In this document: piece by piece, positions 8,643 to 17,394 of the stretch | Layout of the letters: each line of letters begins with the position of its first letter | How positions within the stretch are numbered: position 1 is the first letter of the stretch | Assembly (NCBI GenBank): GCA_964582085.1 | Contig: CAZOPV010000002.1 | Location: 163,600-227,599 of the forward strand | DNA: 64,000 nucleotides | DNA from: JADGNF01 sp964582085 | GTDB lineage: Archaea > Thermoproteota > Bathyarchaeia > Bathyarchaeales > Bathycorpusculaceae | Reading direction: 5' to 3' | The notes under the pieces: generated by a model | Database searches by the model: none | What the model was told of the DNA's origin: nothing | The model's input: only the letters and a program-made list of their open reading frames with translations | Translations under genes and position numbers: made by a program

Positions 8643-9322
8643 AAGTTGCAGCGCTTTGGACAGGTGGAAAAGACTCCACATTGGCTTGCTACAAAGCCAT
8701 CAAATATGGCTACAATGTCTCATACATTGTCACTTTCATATGGGAAAAGCCTTCGTTAGCTCACCATCTTTCTCTAATCAAGCTTCAATCTGAAGCTATT
8801 AAAATTCCATTTCTGTGGGATAAACTGAAAGAACCCTATTTTGATTCGTACCGCGAAGCCATTCTTGAATTGAAAAACGAATATGGCGTAGAAAGGATCA
8901 TAACTGGTGACATATCCTATGTTGATGTCTTCCATGGAAACTGGATAGACAAAGTCTGTGAAGGGACCGGCGTCGAAGTTATAAAACCTCTATGGGGTTT
9001 AGAGCGCAAAGCAATCCTTCAAGAACTACTCGACGAAGGTTTTAAAGTAATTTTGACCTGCGTCAAAGAACCTTGGCTGACTGAAGATTGGCTGGGTAGG
9101 ATCATAGATCGCCAAAGTATCAAAGAAATCCAAAAACTAAGATACAAAAACGGCTTAGACCTGTGTGGTGAATTTGGTGAGTATCACACCATGACTTTAG
9201 ACGCACCTTTCTTCCAAAAAATTATCCGCGTGTCCCGCTTCAAGAAGCTGAAAACGGAACATGGCTTCATACTCGAACCAGAAGAACTCACAGCCTTACC
9301 TAAATGGTCGTCGTGGAGATGA
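8639..9322 (+). CDS. dph6: Diphthine--ammonia ligase (Dph6)
   Basis: A 227-aa ATP-binding PP-loop amidase-like enzyme that performs the last step of diphthamide synthesis on EF-2, adding ammonia to diphthine with ATP. The PP-loop WTGGKDSTLACYKA is at residues 7-20, and the family hallmark GEFGEYHTMTLDAP is near the C terminus at about residues 180-193. ATG 8639 overlaps the stop of a tiny upstream ORF. The presence of this gene implies the genome has an EF-2 carrying the diphthamide histidine. The EF-2-like protein at 31.6-33.7 kb lacks that site, so the substrate should be another EF-2 outside the window. Confidence 0.92.
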   Translation: MKVAALWTGGKDSTLACYKAIKYGYNVSYIVTFIWEKPSLAHHLSLIKLQSEAIKIPFLWDKLKEPYFDSYREAILELKNEYGVERIITGDISYVDVFHGNWIDKVCEGTGVEVIKPLWGLERKAILQELLDEGFKVILTCVKEPWLTEDWLGRIIDRQSIKEIQKLRYKNGLDLCGEFGEYHTMTLDAPFFQKIIRVSRFKKLKTEHGFILEPEELTALPKWSSWR

Positions 9323-9326
9323 ATAA

Positions 9327-9626
9327 ATGAGCGTAAAAAGTTGTAGGGACTGCAAAAAATTTTGAGGTCAGACGCGCTATAGAGGGCGTTGCGTTATGCT
9401 TCATGGATCCTCAGTGGGATGCACTGAAGTTAACCTTAAAAACGCAAAAGTTAGCCCTAAAGACTTGCATGCGAGATTCTGCTTCCACTGTACGTTTGTT
9501 GTTGCATATTTATTTGGTCTCACTTTTTATCTCGACCCTTTAACTATCAAATTATCTGTGTTTAGAGAGGTATTACCCAAGAAGAGGCTGAGTGCGGTGC
9601 ATAACCTTTTAATTCCTCCTATGTGA
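9327..9626 (+). pseudogene. Small cysteine-rich ORF interrupted by in-frame TGA
   Basis: Reading from ATG 9327, four codons after the dph6 stop, gives a short Cys-rich start (SCRDCKKF), then TGA at 9363, then an open frame with GRC, GC and CFHC cysteine sites up to a stop at 9624. The spacing of CxxC, C and CxxC on both sides of the TGA looks like one small zinc or Fe-S protein disabled by a stop. The last 45 residues look like non-coding translation. Selenocysteine is conceivable but nothing else in the window supports it. Unrecognised; probably a decaying gene. Confidence 0.35.
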
Positions 9627-9630
9627 GGAA
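9613..9630. promoter_or_regulatory. Inverted repeat in the leader of the acyl-CoA synthetase gene
   Basis: TTCCTC and GAGGAA form perfect 6-bp arms around a 6-nt loop about 30 bp before the TTG start of the next gene. It may be an operator, an RNA hairpin, or the end of the preceding unit. Confidence 0.35.
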
Positions 9631-9657
9631 GGCTATCCTGTAGAGGAGTGTCGTAAC

Positions 9658-12474
9658 TTGGTAACTCTAAACCTTGACAAAATCTTTAACCCCAAAAGCG
9701 TAGCCATTATTGGTGCAAGCGACACAGAAGGCTCAGTGGGTTACGCCATAGTAAAAAATTTCTCTAATTCAGGATATTCCGGCAAAGTCTACTATGTTAA
9801 TATCCGTAAATCTGAAATTCTTGGAGTAAAAACTTACCCTTCGGTAGAACAAATTCCTCAATCTGTGGATCTTGCCATTATAGCAACACCAGCCAAAACA
9901 GTTCCTGATGTGGTAGAAGAATGTGGACATGCAGGAATAAAAGGTGTAATTATTGTTTCCGCCGGGTTTAAAGAAACAGGAGCTGAAGGTAAGGCTCTGG
10001 AAGAAAAAATTCTTTGCATAGCCAAAAAATATGCCGTACGCGTTATAGGTCCTAACTGTATAGGCGTTATTCGTCCCGAAATAAATCTTAACGCTACTTT
10101 TGTAGACAAGATGCCAAAACCAGGAAAAATTGCTTTTATTAGTCAAAGTGGCGCCTTAGGCTCAGCGATTCTTGATTGGGCCATTCACGAAAACATAGGT
10201 TTCAGCAATTTTGTTTCTGTTGGCTCCATGGTCGATGTGGATTTTGGTGACCTCATTGACTTTTTTGGTACCGATCCTAAAACCAAGAGCATACTCATGT
10301 ATGTGGAAGGTATAACAGAAACCCGTAAATTTATGAGCGCTGCACGCCACTTTGCAAGAACCAAACCAATAATAGTTGTTAAGTCTGGGCGGTTCAGTGA
10401 AAGTGCCAAAGCAGCGGCGTCACACACAGGCTCCCTATCAGGAGAAGATGCCATTTACAACGCTGCTTTCAAACGCGCAGGAATAGTACGGGTGGACGAA
10501 ATTGCCGATTTATTTAACGTTGCAGAAGTCTTGAGTACCCAACCTCTACCACCAGGACCAAGGTTAGCTATAATTACAAACGCTGGTGGACCAGGTGTAA
10601 TGACTACTGATTATCTGATCGCCCGTGGTGGACAGTTAGCTAAACTGAGTCAGAAAACTTTTGATACCCTTAACAGTGTTTTGCCGCCATTTTGGAGTCG
10701 TGGTAATCCTATCGACGTTTTAGGAGATGCTAAAGCTGACCGTTACAAAGTAGCCGTTGAGGCTTGTTTGAATGATGAAAACATCGATGGTATACTTGTG
10801 ATTTTTACCCAGCAAGCTGTTTCTGCAGCAGTGGATATAGCAAAAGACATCGTTGAGTTGGTTCAGAGCAAGACATACCAAAACAAAACCATCTTGACTA
10901 GCTTTATGGGATATGACGCAGTAGAAGAGGCAAACCGAATTCTCAATGCTAACAATATACCTACTTATTCCACACCTGAACAGGCCATCAAGACATATAT
11001 GTACATGTACCAGTATCAGCGTAATCTCAAATTGATCTATGAAACTCCTGAAGACTTATCCATGGACGTGGCACCGCCAAAACGCCCCATAAACGTTATA
11101 CTCAGAAATGCTGCCTTGGAAAATCGTGAAGTCTTAACGGAGGACGAAGCCAAAAAAATTCTCAAGTATTACAACTTTCCTGTTATTGACACTGCAGTTG
11201 CCAACAACGTGGAGGAAGCTGTAGCTTATGCGCAAAAACTAGGTTTCCCTGTTGTCTTAAAGATCCTTTCTCCCCAAATTATTCACAAAAGCGACGCTGG
11301 CGGCGTGATTCTCAACGTTAACTCTCCTACTGAAGTGCGTGAAGCTTTTGAAATGCTAATCCAAAATGCTGCCGCATATAATCCTGAGGCCCAAATAATT
11401 GGAGTTACTGTACAACCAATGGTGCAGAAAAAAGGTCACGAGATCATAATTGGCGCCAAAACTGACCCTCTCTTTGGTCCTGTAATTCTTTTCGGCATGG
11501 GCGGTGTTGGTGTAGAACTCTTCAAAGATTATGCCATAGGACTCCCGCCGTTAAACACAACTCTCATCAGAAGGATGCTGGAGGAAACCAAAGTTTACAC
11601 GCTTCTCAAGGGCTATCGTAATTATCCATCAGTCGACCTCAAAAAACTCGAAGAGACTTTATTGCTGTTCTCGCAGTTGCTAATGGATTTCCCGCAAATA
11701 AAAGAAATAGACATCAACCCTCTGCTGTTAAACGCCGATGAGGCATGCATCTTAGATGCCCGAATTATAGTTGATAAAGAGCGTGTTTACCGGAAACTTG
11801 AGCCCCATGGGCACATGGTCATTAGCCCATACCCCAAGAAATACGAAAAGCTGTGGTCTCTCAAAAATGGAGAAACTGTGTTGCTACGGCCCATAAAACC
11901 TGAAGACGAACCTCTTTGGCTGGAAATGTTCCAAAGCCTCAGCGAAGAATCTATTCGCTACCGCTTCTTCCAAATGCTCAAAGATACTCCTCATGAGGTT
12001 CGCGTACGCTACTGCAATATCGACTACGACCGAGAAATCGCTATAGTAGCCGAACTAAACGAAAAAGGTCAACGGAAAATCCTTGGTGTTACCCGATTGA
12101 GCATTGATCCCGATGGCAAAAGTGGTGAAATAGCTTTCCTTGTAGCTGACCAGTGGCAGGGTTTAGGGTTGGGCACAAAAATGGTGGATTATGTTTTGGA
12201 TATAGCTAAAGAAATGAAGGTTGAAACCGTTTACTGCATCATGCTGCCTGACAATTATCGAGCATTAAGTTTAACAAAGAAAATGGGTTTCAAAATTGAA
12301 TATTCAAACGATGGCACTGTGAAGGGTATTTTGGATCTCAAGGCAGAAGATGCAGTCGAACAGTGTCGTACTTTTCAAAAATCTGCAGAAGGTAAACATG
12401 AAAAAACTAAAAATACCTTGTTAAAACAGGAAGAAAAAATTGAAGGGGAAACACAAAAAATAGCTTCTGGCTGA
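9658..12474 (+). CDS. ADP-forming acyl-CoA synthetase (alpha-beta fusion) with C-terminal GNAT domain
   Basis: A 938-aa fusion. Residues about 5-130 are a CoA-binding Rossmann domain (FNPKSVAIIGASDTEGSVGY). Residues about 150-460 are succinyl-CoA ligase-like domains with SHTGSLSGED, containing the histidine that carries phosphate in ADP-forming acetyl-CoA synthetases. Residues about 480-690 are the ATP-grasp beta part (PVVLKILSPQIIHKSDAGGV). Residues about 730-900 are a GNAT acetyltransferase with the acetyl-CoA motif QGLGLGTKM. Such fusions resemble bacterial Pat/PatZ lysine acetyltransferases, but here the synthetase histidine is kept, so both acyl-CoA to ATP conversion and protein acetylation are possible. 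Start is a TTG at 9658 with GAGGAG about 10 bases upstream. It would make ATP from acyl-CoA produced by the downstream AOR and 2-oxoacid pathways. Confidence 0.9.
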   Translation: MVTLNLDKIFNPKSVAIIGASDTEGSVGYAIVKNFSNSGYSGKVYYVNIRKSEILGVKTYPSVEQIPQSVDLAIIATPAKTVPDVVEECGHAGIKGVIIVSAGFKETGAEGKALEEKILCIAKKYAVRVIGPNCIGVIRPEINLNATFVDKMPKPGKIAFISQSGALGSAILDWAIHENIGFSNFVSVGSMVDVDFGDLIDFFGTDPKTKSILMYVEGITETRKFMSAARHFARTKPIIVVKSGRFSESAKAAASHTGSLSGEDAIYNAAFKRAGIVRVDEIADLFNVAEVLSTQPLPPGPRLAIITNAGGPGVMTTDYLIARGGQLAKLSQKTFDTLNSVLPPFWSRGNPIDVLGDAKADRYKVAVEACLNDENIDGILVIFTQQAVSAAVDIAKDIVELVQSKTYQNKTILTSFMGYDAVEEANRILNANNIPTYSTPEQAIKTYMYMYQYQRNLKLIYETPEDLSMDVAPPKRPINVILRNAALENREVLTEDEAKKILKYYNFPVIDTAVANNVEEAVAYAQKLGFPVVLKILSPQIIHKSDAGGVILNVNSPTEVREAFEMLIQNAAAYNPEAQIIGVTVQPMVQKKGHEIIIGAKTDPLFGPVILFGMGGVGVELFKDYAIGLPPLNTTLIRRMLEETKVYTLLKGYRNYPSVDLKKLEETLLLFSQLLMDFPQIKEIDINPLLLNADEACILDARIIVDKERVYRKLEPHGHMVISPYPKKYEKLWSLKNGETVLLRPIKPEDEPLWLEMFQSLSEESIRYRFFQMLKDTPHEVRVRYCNIDYDREIAIVAELNEKGQRKILGVTRLSIDPDGKSGEIAFLVADQWQGLGLGTKMVDYVLDIAKEMKVETVYCIMLPDNYRALSLTKKMGFKIEYSNDGTVKGILDLKAEDAVEQCRTFQKSAEGKHEKTKNTLLKQEEKIEGETQKIASG

Positions 12475-12484
12475 TTTTTGTGTT

Positions 12485-13810
12485 TTACACGAAATTCACA
12501 GTTAAGTAGTGGGTAGAACACGAGATGCAGGGGTCGTAAGCCCTGACAAGCATCTCAAGTGTCAATTCTATTTCTTTAGGTGATTTATCTAGGATCTTTG
12601 GTACAAGCGCTTTCATGTCCAACTCTATGTTGCCGTGGTTCTGGTTAGTAGGTATTACGCAGTTTGCTTTTGTGCATACTCCTTTTGCATTATATGTGTA
12701 GTCGTGGAAAAGTATTCCTCTTGGGACCTCCACTGCCCCAACACCTGACCCTGCTTTGGTTTTCACATCTGGTTTATGATATTCTGGCTGTGGCTTTAAA
12801 CCTGTGGATTCCAATTCATCTATCAAGCGTATTGAATCTTCTACGCTGTGAGCTATCTCTACAATCTGTGCAATGCTGTTCATGAATGGGTTGTGGCAAA
12901 TTGGTTTTAAGCCGAATATTTCTGCTACTTTTTTGCCTAAAGGCGATAGCTTCTCATAGTTGTTGTTGAACCTTGCGAGTGCACCTACCATGTACGAATC
13001 GCGAGAATGTTTTGATCTTTTCGCTGTTGATATCGGGACAATATACTCGTTAGTGTATGAGAGGTACTCTTTCACTGGAGCATTGCCAGTGTCCGTGGAA
13101 GCTAACTGGCCATCATAAAGCGCATATTCGTCAGGAGTGGTTAAACTGATAAATTCTGTTTCCCTCTTGAAATCAGGAAACTTTCCTGATGCACTCTTAA
13201 CAAGGTTAGCTGTTGCTTCAATAATTGGAATCGACTCTTGAAGTCTTTTGCGTAAGGCAGCGAGTTCTTTAATCGTAGGTATCTTCGAAAAACCTCCAGG
13301 TATCAACCGTTGAGGATGCGTTGTTCTTCCGCAAATTAGGTCGGACATTTCATTTGCCATCCTGTGCAAACTCAGAACAGTCTTTACTTCGTTAGGATTC
13401 GACGTCGCCAACGGAATAACTGAACCTACGCCAAGCAAATCGGGTAAAACCAAAAATCCAACATGTAAGATATGACTCTGTAGGTTTTCAGCATGCAGCG
13501 CAAGTTTTCTTAGTTTAAGATCTTGTTCACTTATTGTTATACCCATCGCAGCTTCTGTAGCCTTCAGTGAAGCTAGCGTATGCCCTATACTGCAGATGCC
13601 GCATATGCGAGAAGTAATGTGGTGCAGTTCGCTCCAGTGTCGACCCACAACCATTGCTTCAAAAAACCTTGGGGCCTCAGGAATGCTCCATTCACATTTC
13701 TCCAATGTACCGTTTTTTACGTTTACATAGATGTTACCGTGGCCTTCTACTCTTGTCACGTAATGTACTTTAACTTCCAAATTTTTTTCACCGTTTTTTG
13801 CGTCTTTCAT
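12485..13810 (-). CDS. [NiFe]-hydrogenase large (alpha) subunit, group 3b-like
   Basis: A 441-aa large subunit carrying the Ni-Fe(CN)2CO site. The N-terminal L1 motif is RICGICSIGHT with its two cysteines, and the C-terminal motif is DPCISCSTH followed by a seven-residue tail (YLTVNFV), which is the peptide removed by the maturation protease. The early segment VTRVEGHGNIYV is typical. It is last in a three-gene minus-strand operon after the fused beta-gamma subunit and the delta subunit, with a 4-bp overlap with the latter. This is the composition of the soluble NAD(P)-linked sulfhydrogenase group. A protease for its C terminus is not in this operon; the one at 20.7 kb could serve both enzymes. 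Confidence 0.93.
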   Translation of the reverse strand: MKDAKNGEKNLEVKVHYVTRVEGHGNIYVNVKNGTLEKCEWSIPEAPRFFEAMVVGRHWSELHHITSRICGICSIGHTLASLKATEAAMGITISEQDLKLRKLALHAENLQSHILHVGFLVLPDLLGVGSVIPLATSNPNEVKTVLSLHRMANEMSDLICGRTTHPQRLIPGGFSKIPTIKELAALRKRLQESIPIIEATANLVKSASGKFPDFKRETEFISLTTPDEYALYDGQLASTDTGNAPVKEYLSYTNEYIVPISTAKRSKHSRDSYMVGALARFNNNYEKLSPLGKKVAEIFGLKPICHNPFMNSIAQIVEIAHSVEDSIRLIDELESTGLKPQPEYHKPDVKTKAGSGVGAVEVPRGILFHDYTYNAKGVCTKANCVIPTNQNHGNIELDMKALVPKILDKSPKEIELTLEMLVRAYDPCISCSTHYLTVNFV

Positions 13811-14544
13811 CTTTTACCCTCCTGCCAGCCAAAATACAATTTAAACTTGCCAATGGCGTCGTCTACCGTAAGTCCATACTTGATCAAAATTTCTTTTTGA
13901 CTATTCTCATTTGGGTTATCAATTAATCCGCGACAGCCCCAGCAGATGGTTCCTTCATTGACACAGCAGCTATTACAACCTGCGCGTGTGACGGGTCCTA
14001 CGCAGAATTGTCCTCTATCGAACGCGCATATGTTCTCGTTTTTCTTGCATTCCACACAGACTGGGTAATTGGGTATTTCAGGTTTCTTTCCCAAGAGTAA
14101 TGATTTTACCACTTGCAAAAACTCGTTGCGGTCAATGGGGCAACCATGAACATACGCATCCACAGGAATTATCGCGTCTATGGGTCTTGCGGCGTATGTG
14201 TCAAAAAGTCTCGCGTTTTCCCCATAGACTATCTGCCTGACTTCGTCGAGGTTCTTGTAGTTTTTAAGTGCGTTTATGCCGCCTATGGTTGCGCATGAAC
14301 CTATGGCAACAACAATTTTAGCGTTTTTTCTGATTTGTTTCAATCTATCCTCATCTTGCAGTCTAGTGCAGGAACCTTCAATGAAGGCTATGTCGTAGTC
14401 GTCGCTGTGCTCTTTCATGATTTCTCGGAAACTAACAACTTCAACTTGGCCAAGCAGCGTTAACAGGTCTTCTTCTAGATTAGCGACCTGTAGCTGGTCT
14501 CCTTCACAACCTGCAAAATCAAAGAACGCAACTTTTGGCTTCAT
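13807..14544 (-). CDS. [NiFe]-hydrogenase small (delta) subunit
   Basis: A 245-aa small subunit that relays electrons by Fe-S clusters from the NiFe site. The proximal-cluster cysteines are seen in FAGCEGD, EGSCTR, IGSCATIGG and HGCPIDR. A second set, CVECKKNENICAF with CVGPVTRAGCNSCC and CWGCRG, should bind two further clusters, as in the delta subunit of archaeal sulfhydrogenases. It starts with ATG at 14544, one base after the stop of the beta-gamma fusion, and its stop overlaps the alpha gene by four bases, so the three are one transcript. Confidence 0.92.
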   Translation of the reverse strand: MKPKVAFFDFAGCEGDQLQVANLEEDLLTLLGQVEVVSFREIMKEHSDDYDIAFIEGSCTRLQDEDRLKQIRKNAKIVVAIGSCATIGGINALKNYKNLDEVRQIVYGENARLFDTYAARPIDAIIPVDAYVHGCPIDRNEFLQVVKSLLLGKKPEIPNYPVCVECKKNENICAFDRGQFCVGPVTRAGCNSCCVNEGTICWGCRGLIDNPNENSQKEILIKYGLTVDDAIGKFKLYFGWQEGKR

Positions 14545-14545
14545 T

Positions 14546-16459
14546 TTATAATGCCTCCGGGACTCCTTTTATTTTTGAGTAATTAAAAACTGGGCCATCT
14601 TTGCAAACATAGATTTGGTTAATTTGGCAGTGCCCACATTTGCCTACGCCACATTTCATTCTGCGCTCTAATGACACTACTATGTGATCGTCTGGAACTT
14701 TTCGGGCTTTCAAGTCGGCAATGACATACTTGTACATGACGGGTGGCCCACAGACTATGGCATAAATTTTATCCGGGTCAAAAGAAACCTGTGGGATTAG
14801 AGTTGTGATGACGCCGATGTTTCCACCCCATGATTCACCGTCAGGACACCAATTTACAGTGGCTTTAAACTCTACATCAGGTCTGCGAGCTACTGCCTCC
14901 ATTTCTTTGCTGAAAAGCAGTTCTCGTGGTTCTTTACATCCATAGAGTAGAACCACATGACCGAACTCGTTACGTTTATCTAGGACGTAGTTGAAGAGTG
15001 ACCGCAGTGGCGCAATTCCCAGACCTCCTGCCACAAACAACAAGTCTTTCCCTTTTAGAGACTCCACGTCAAACCCATTTCCAAAGGGCCCTCTCACACC
15101 GACTTTGTCTCCTACTTTGAGGGTGTGCAGTTTGTTTGTTACGTTGCCAACTTTACGTACGCAAATTTCAAACGACCCTTTCTTTGTAGGCGGAGAAGAA
15201 ATTGAAATGGGTGCTTCGCCGATTCCGAAAACTGAAATCTCTGCAAACTGACCTGGTTTATGTCCCAATTCTGAACCATCATCCATTTTGATTTCGAAGA
15301 GGGTCTCGTTGGCCGTCATGACCGTTTTGTTGACAATTGTCGCAAGCCTTGGTACATAGTCTATATTGCCTTCGGTTTGGATTGTGACTTCCGGGGTCTG
15401 TGCAGGACTGAGTTTAACTCCCTTGCTGTGGATTTCGTGATACATATCGTTGAATAATTCCACAGGATTTGCGATGTTTGGAAGGCAGTTTGATGAACAT
15501 CTACCGCAACCCACGCATGATATGAAACCGAACCTGTCAAAGAGGTATTTGCCTTTTTTGAAATATCGATGTCGATATCTCGTGGGGCGCGTGGGGCGGA
15601 AGTTTTCTCCAGAGGCTATTTTGGCGAAATCTTCAAGGAGGCAACCGTCCCAAGTTCGTATACGTTCAACTTGTTCAAGAGCAAGGTCTGGGTTGTCTTT
15701 TACGTCAAAGCAGTAGCATGTGGGGCAAACTAGAACACAAGAACCGCAAGCTAAGCATTTTTCAGCGTGTTTCTCCCAGAAACTACTTTCCTCGTAAGTT
15801 TCTTTGAGCAACTCAGGAATCATTTCTGTGGGAAAATCAAATTTCTGTTGGGACATGTTCATTATTTCCCGCTTCTTTTGACCCACCAGCTGGATGTCGC
15901 GGGCGAGAGCACTGCTGACGTTTTTGGCGTATTTTGAAAGCAATTCCCCGCCTTTTTGAGACCCTACACTTATTGCGTATCTGTTTCCCAAGTCTGTAAG
16001 CATCAAATCATAACCATAATCAACGATGGCGCATCCCATGTAGGGAGAGAAATTCCATTTAGACATTTTTTGCATGTTAACGCCGATAATTACGGTGGAG
16101 TTCCTCTTTTCAAAATAGTGAGGATCAGATTTAGTTTCTCTAAATATTTCATCCATATGGAACAATGCCACAATATCATAGGGGTGAACCCCGATTATGA
16201 CAGCTGGTTTAGTTTCGGGGCTTTTGGCAGAGGAACCATTGACTAAATTATAAGTAAAAAGTGTTTCACGTTGAGGAAAAAAGTATTTCTTAGGCGGCAG
16301 AAGTGTCACATCATAATCTAAGCGAAGCTCTTTGGCATCCTCAAGTGGTCCAAAAGCAAATTTGTCTCCTTTAGCTTTAACTCCTATTACATTCCATTTT
16401 TCGTCTTTTATCAACGCGTTAACGAAGTCAGCAAAATCCTCTTTTGAAATTATCTTCAT
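14546..16459 (-). CDS. Sulfhydrogenase beta-gamma fusion: Fe-S subunit joined to FAD/NAD(P) diaphorase
   Basis: A 637-aa protein joining two subunits that are separate in Pyrococcus-type enzymes. The N-terminal half (about residues 1-355) is the beta subunit with two ferredoxin-type cluster motifs, CLACGSCVLVCPTCYCFD and CVGCGRCSSNCLPN. The C-terminal half (about 365-637) is the gamma subunit: a ferredoxin-reductase-like FAD domain (PGQFAEISVFG, GPFGNGFD), the NAD(P) part with GGLGIAPLRSL and CGPPVMYK, and a [2Fe-2S] cysteine set CGVGKCGHCQ...VCKDGPVF, as in dihydroorotate dehydrogenase B electron-transfer subunits. It is the first gene of the operon and should exchange electrons between NAD(P)H and the hydrogenase core. 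Gene fusion is real: the frame is continuous. Confidence 0.92.
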   Translation of the reverse strand: MKIISKEDFADFVNALIKDEKWNVIGVKAKGDKFAFGPLEDAKELRLDYDVTLLPPKKYFFPQRETLFTYNLVNGSSAKSPETKPAVIIGVHPYDIVALFHMDEIFRETKSDPHYFEKRNSTVIIGVNMQKMSKWNFSPYMGCAIVDYGYDLMLTDLGNRYAISVGSQKGGELLSKYAKNVSSALARDIQLVGQKKREIMNMSQQKFDFPTEMIPELLKETYEESSFWEKHAEKCLACGSCVLVCPTCYCFDVKDNPDLALEQVERIRTWDGCLLEDFAKIASGENFRPTRPTRYRHRYFKKGKYLFDRFGFISCVGCGRCSSNCLPNIANPVELFNDMYHEIHSKGVKLSPAQTPEVTIQTEGNIDYVPRLATIVNKTVMTANETLFEIKMDDGSELGHKPGQFAEISVFGIGEAPISISSPPTKKGSFEICVRKVGNVTNKLHTLKVGDKVGVRGPFGNGFDVESLKGKDLLFVAGGLGIAPLRSLFNYVLDKRNEFGHVVLLYGCKEPRELLFSKEMEAVARRPDVEFKATVNWCPDGESWGGNIGVITTLIPQVSFDPDKIYAIVCGPPVMYKYVIADLKARKVPDDHIVVSLERRMKCGVGKCGHCQINQIYVCKDGPVFNYSKIKGVPEAL

Positions 16460-16836
16460 CCTCTCTCATACCTCACTTCAAATTTGCCAACAGTATGTCC
16501 CCAATAATGTGAATGTTAACATTTAATTCTTTCTAAAAAGCGGGGTGTCAAGAAAAACTGAAGGTTAATTTTTAGTTTTCCTCTTAATCAATTAAAGAAC
16601 TCTAAAAAAATGGGGCGAAAGTCGTGGTCGTTACCGAACATTTATGTAGTTGAAATGGGCTTTTTGAACCTCTATGTGCCCACGGTGCATAAATGTGCTA
16701 AATAGAATTAGAAATCAAACAGCGCGTAATTTCCTGTGCCATATACTTTCAATAGTTTTATCGAATATCTCCAAAGATGGCGTGGATAGAGTTGGCAACT
16801 TAGATTTCAATTGCGCTTTTGGGGAGCGTTTATTTA
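16460..16836. promoter_or_regulatory. Divergent intergenic region between the two hydrogenase operons
   Basis: 377 bp with no credible gene. It must hold the promoters of the 3b operon (minus) and the hdrCB-mvhGA operon (plus). AT-rich tracts occur near 16,500-16,610, and GGGGAGCG before ATG 16837 is the likely Shine-Dalgarno of hdrC. No clear shared operator was seen. Confidence 0.5.
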
Positions 16837-17394
16837 ATGACTGAGAATGTGGTTTCATCATCAAATAAAGAGCCAATTAGGGCTTCAGAGTTTGACCCAA
16901 AATTTAAATATGAAATTGTTAAAATGCACGGCGGCGAGAGATTACTAAAGTGTTATCAATGTGGAACTTGCACCTCAGATTGTCCTGTTGCACGGTTTAG
17001 TGACGACTACAGACCACGTAGTATAATCCGAATGGCGCAGCTTGGATTAAAAGACCGTATTCTTAAAAGTAGTACTCTTTGGCTTTGTGCTGCGTGTTTC
17101 ACATGTACTGACCGTTGCCCGCAGAACGTAGAAGTTGCCAGTGTTATCCGTGTGCTCCGTAATTTGGCTGCAGAGACTGGTTGTATCCCACAAGTTTTCA
17201 AAGACCAAGCTTGTAGTATACTGGAATCAGGTTACGCTTATAAAATTCCTGATCTGCGAATCAAAAAACGCGAAAGCATGGGTTTGCCACCTCTTCCAAA
17301 AAGTAACGCTGAAGATATACGAAAAAGCCTCAAAGGTGTAGGTTTCCTGAAATACGTTGAAAATAAAGGTGAACAGAATGAGCAGCAACAATAA
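16837..17394 (+). CDS. hdrC: Heterodisulfide reductase subunit C-like protein
   Basis: About 185 aa. It carries two [4Fe-4S] motifs of the HdrC type, CYQCGTCTSDCP and CAACFTCTDRCP, within a small helical protein, and passes electrons between HdrA and the HdrB catalytic subunit. I start at ATG 16837 (MTENVVSSS), preceded by GGGGAGCG; a TTG at 16819 would add six residues. It overlaps hdrB by 17 bp. In methanogens HdrABC with MvhADG couples H2 oxidation to reduction of ferredoxin and CoM-S-S-CoB. In non-methanogens the disulfide substrate is unknown. HdrA and MvhD are not in this cluster. Confidence 0.9.
   Translation: MTENVVSSSNKEPIRASEFDPKFKYEIVKMHGGERLLKCYQCGTCTSDCPVARFSDDYRPRSIIRMAQLGLKDRILKSSTLWLCAACFTCTDRCPQNVEVASVIRVLRNLAAETGCIPQVFKDQACSILESGYAYKIPDLRIKKRESMGLPPLPKSNAEDIRKSLKGVGFLKYVENKGEQNEQQQ

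Noticed and set aside
9323..9657. Selenoprotein gene (TGA as selenocysteine)
   Set aside because: No SECIS-like hairpin was seen just downstream, the hydrogenases in the window use cysteine, and the C-terminal half of the frame looks non-coding. Kept only as a pseudogene candidate.
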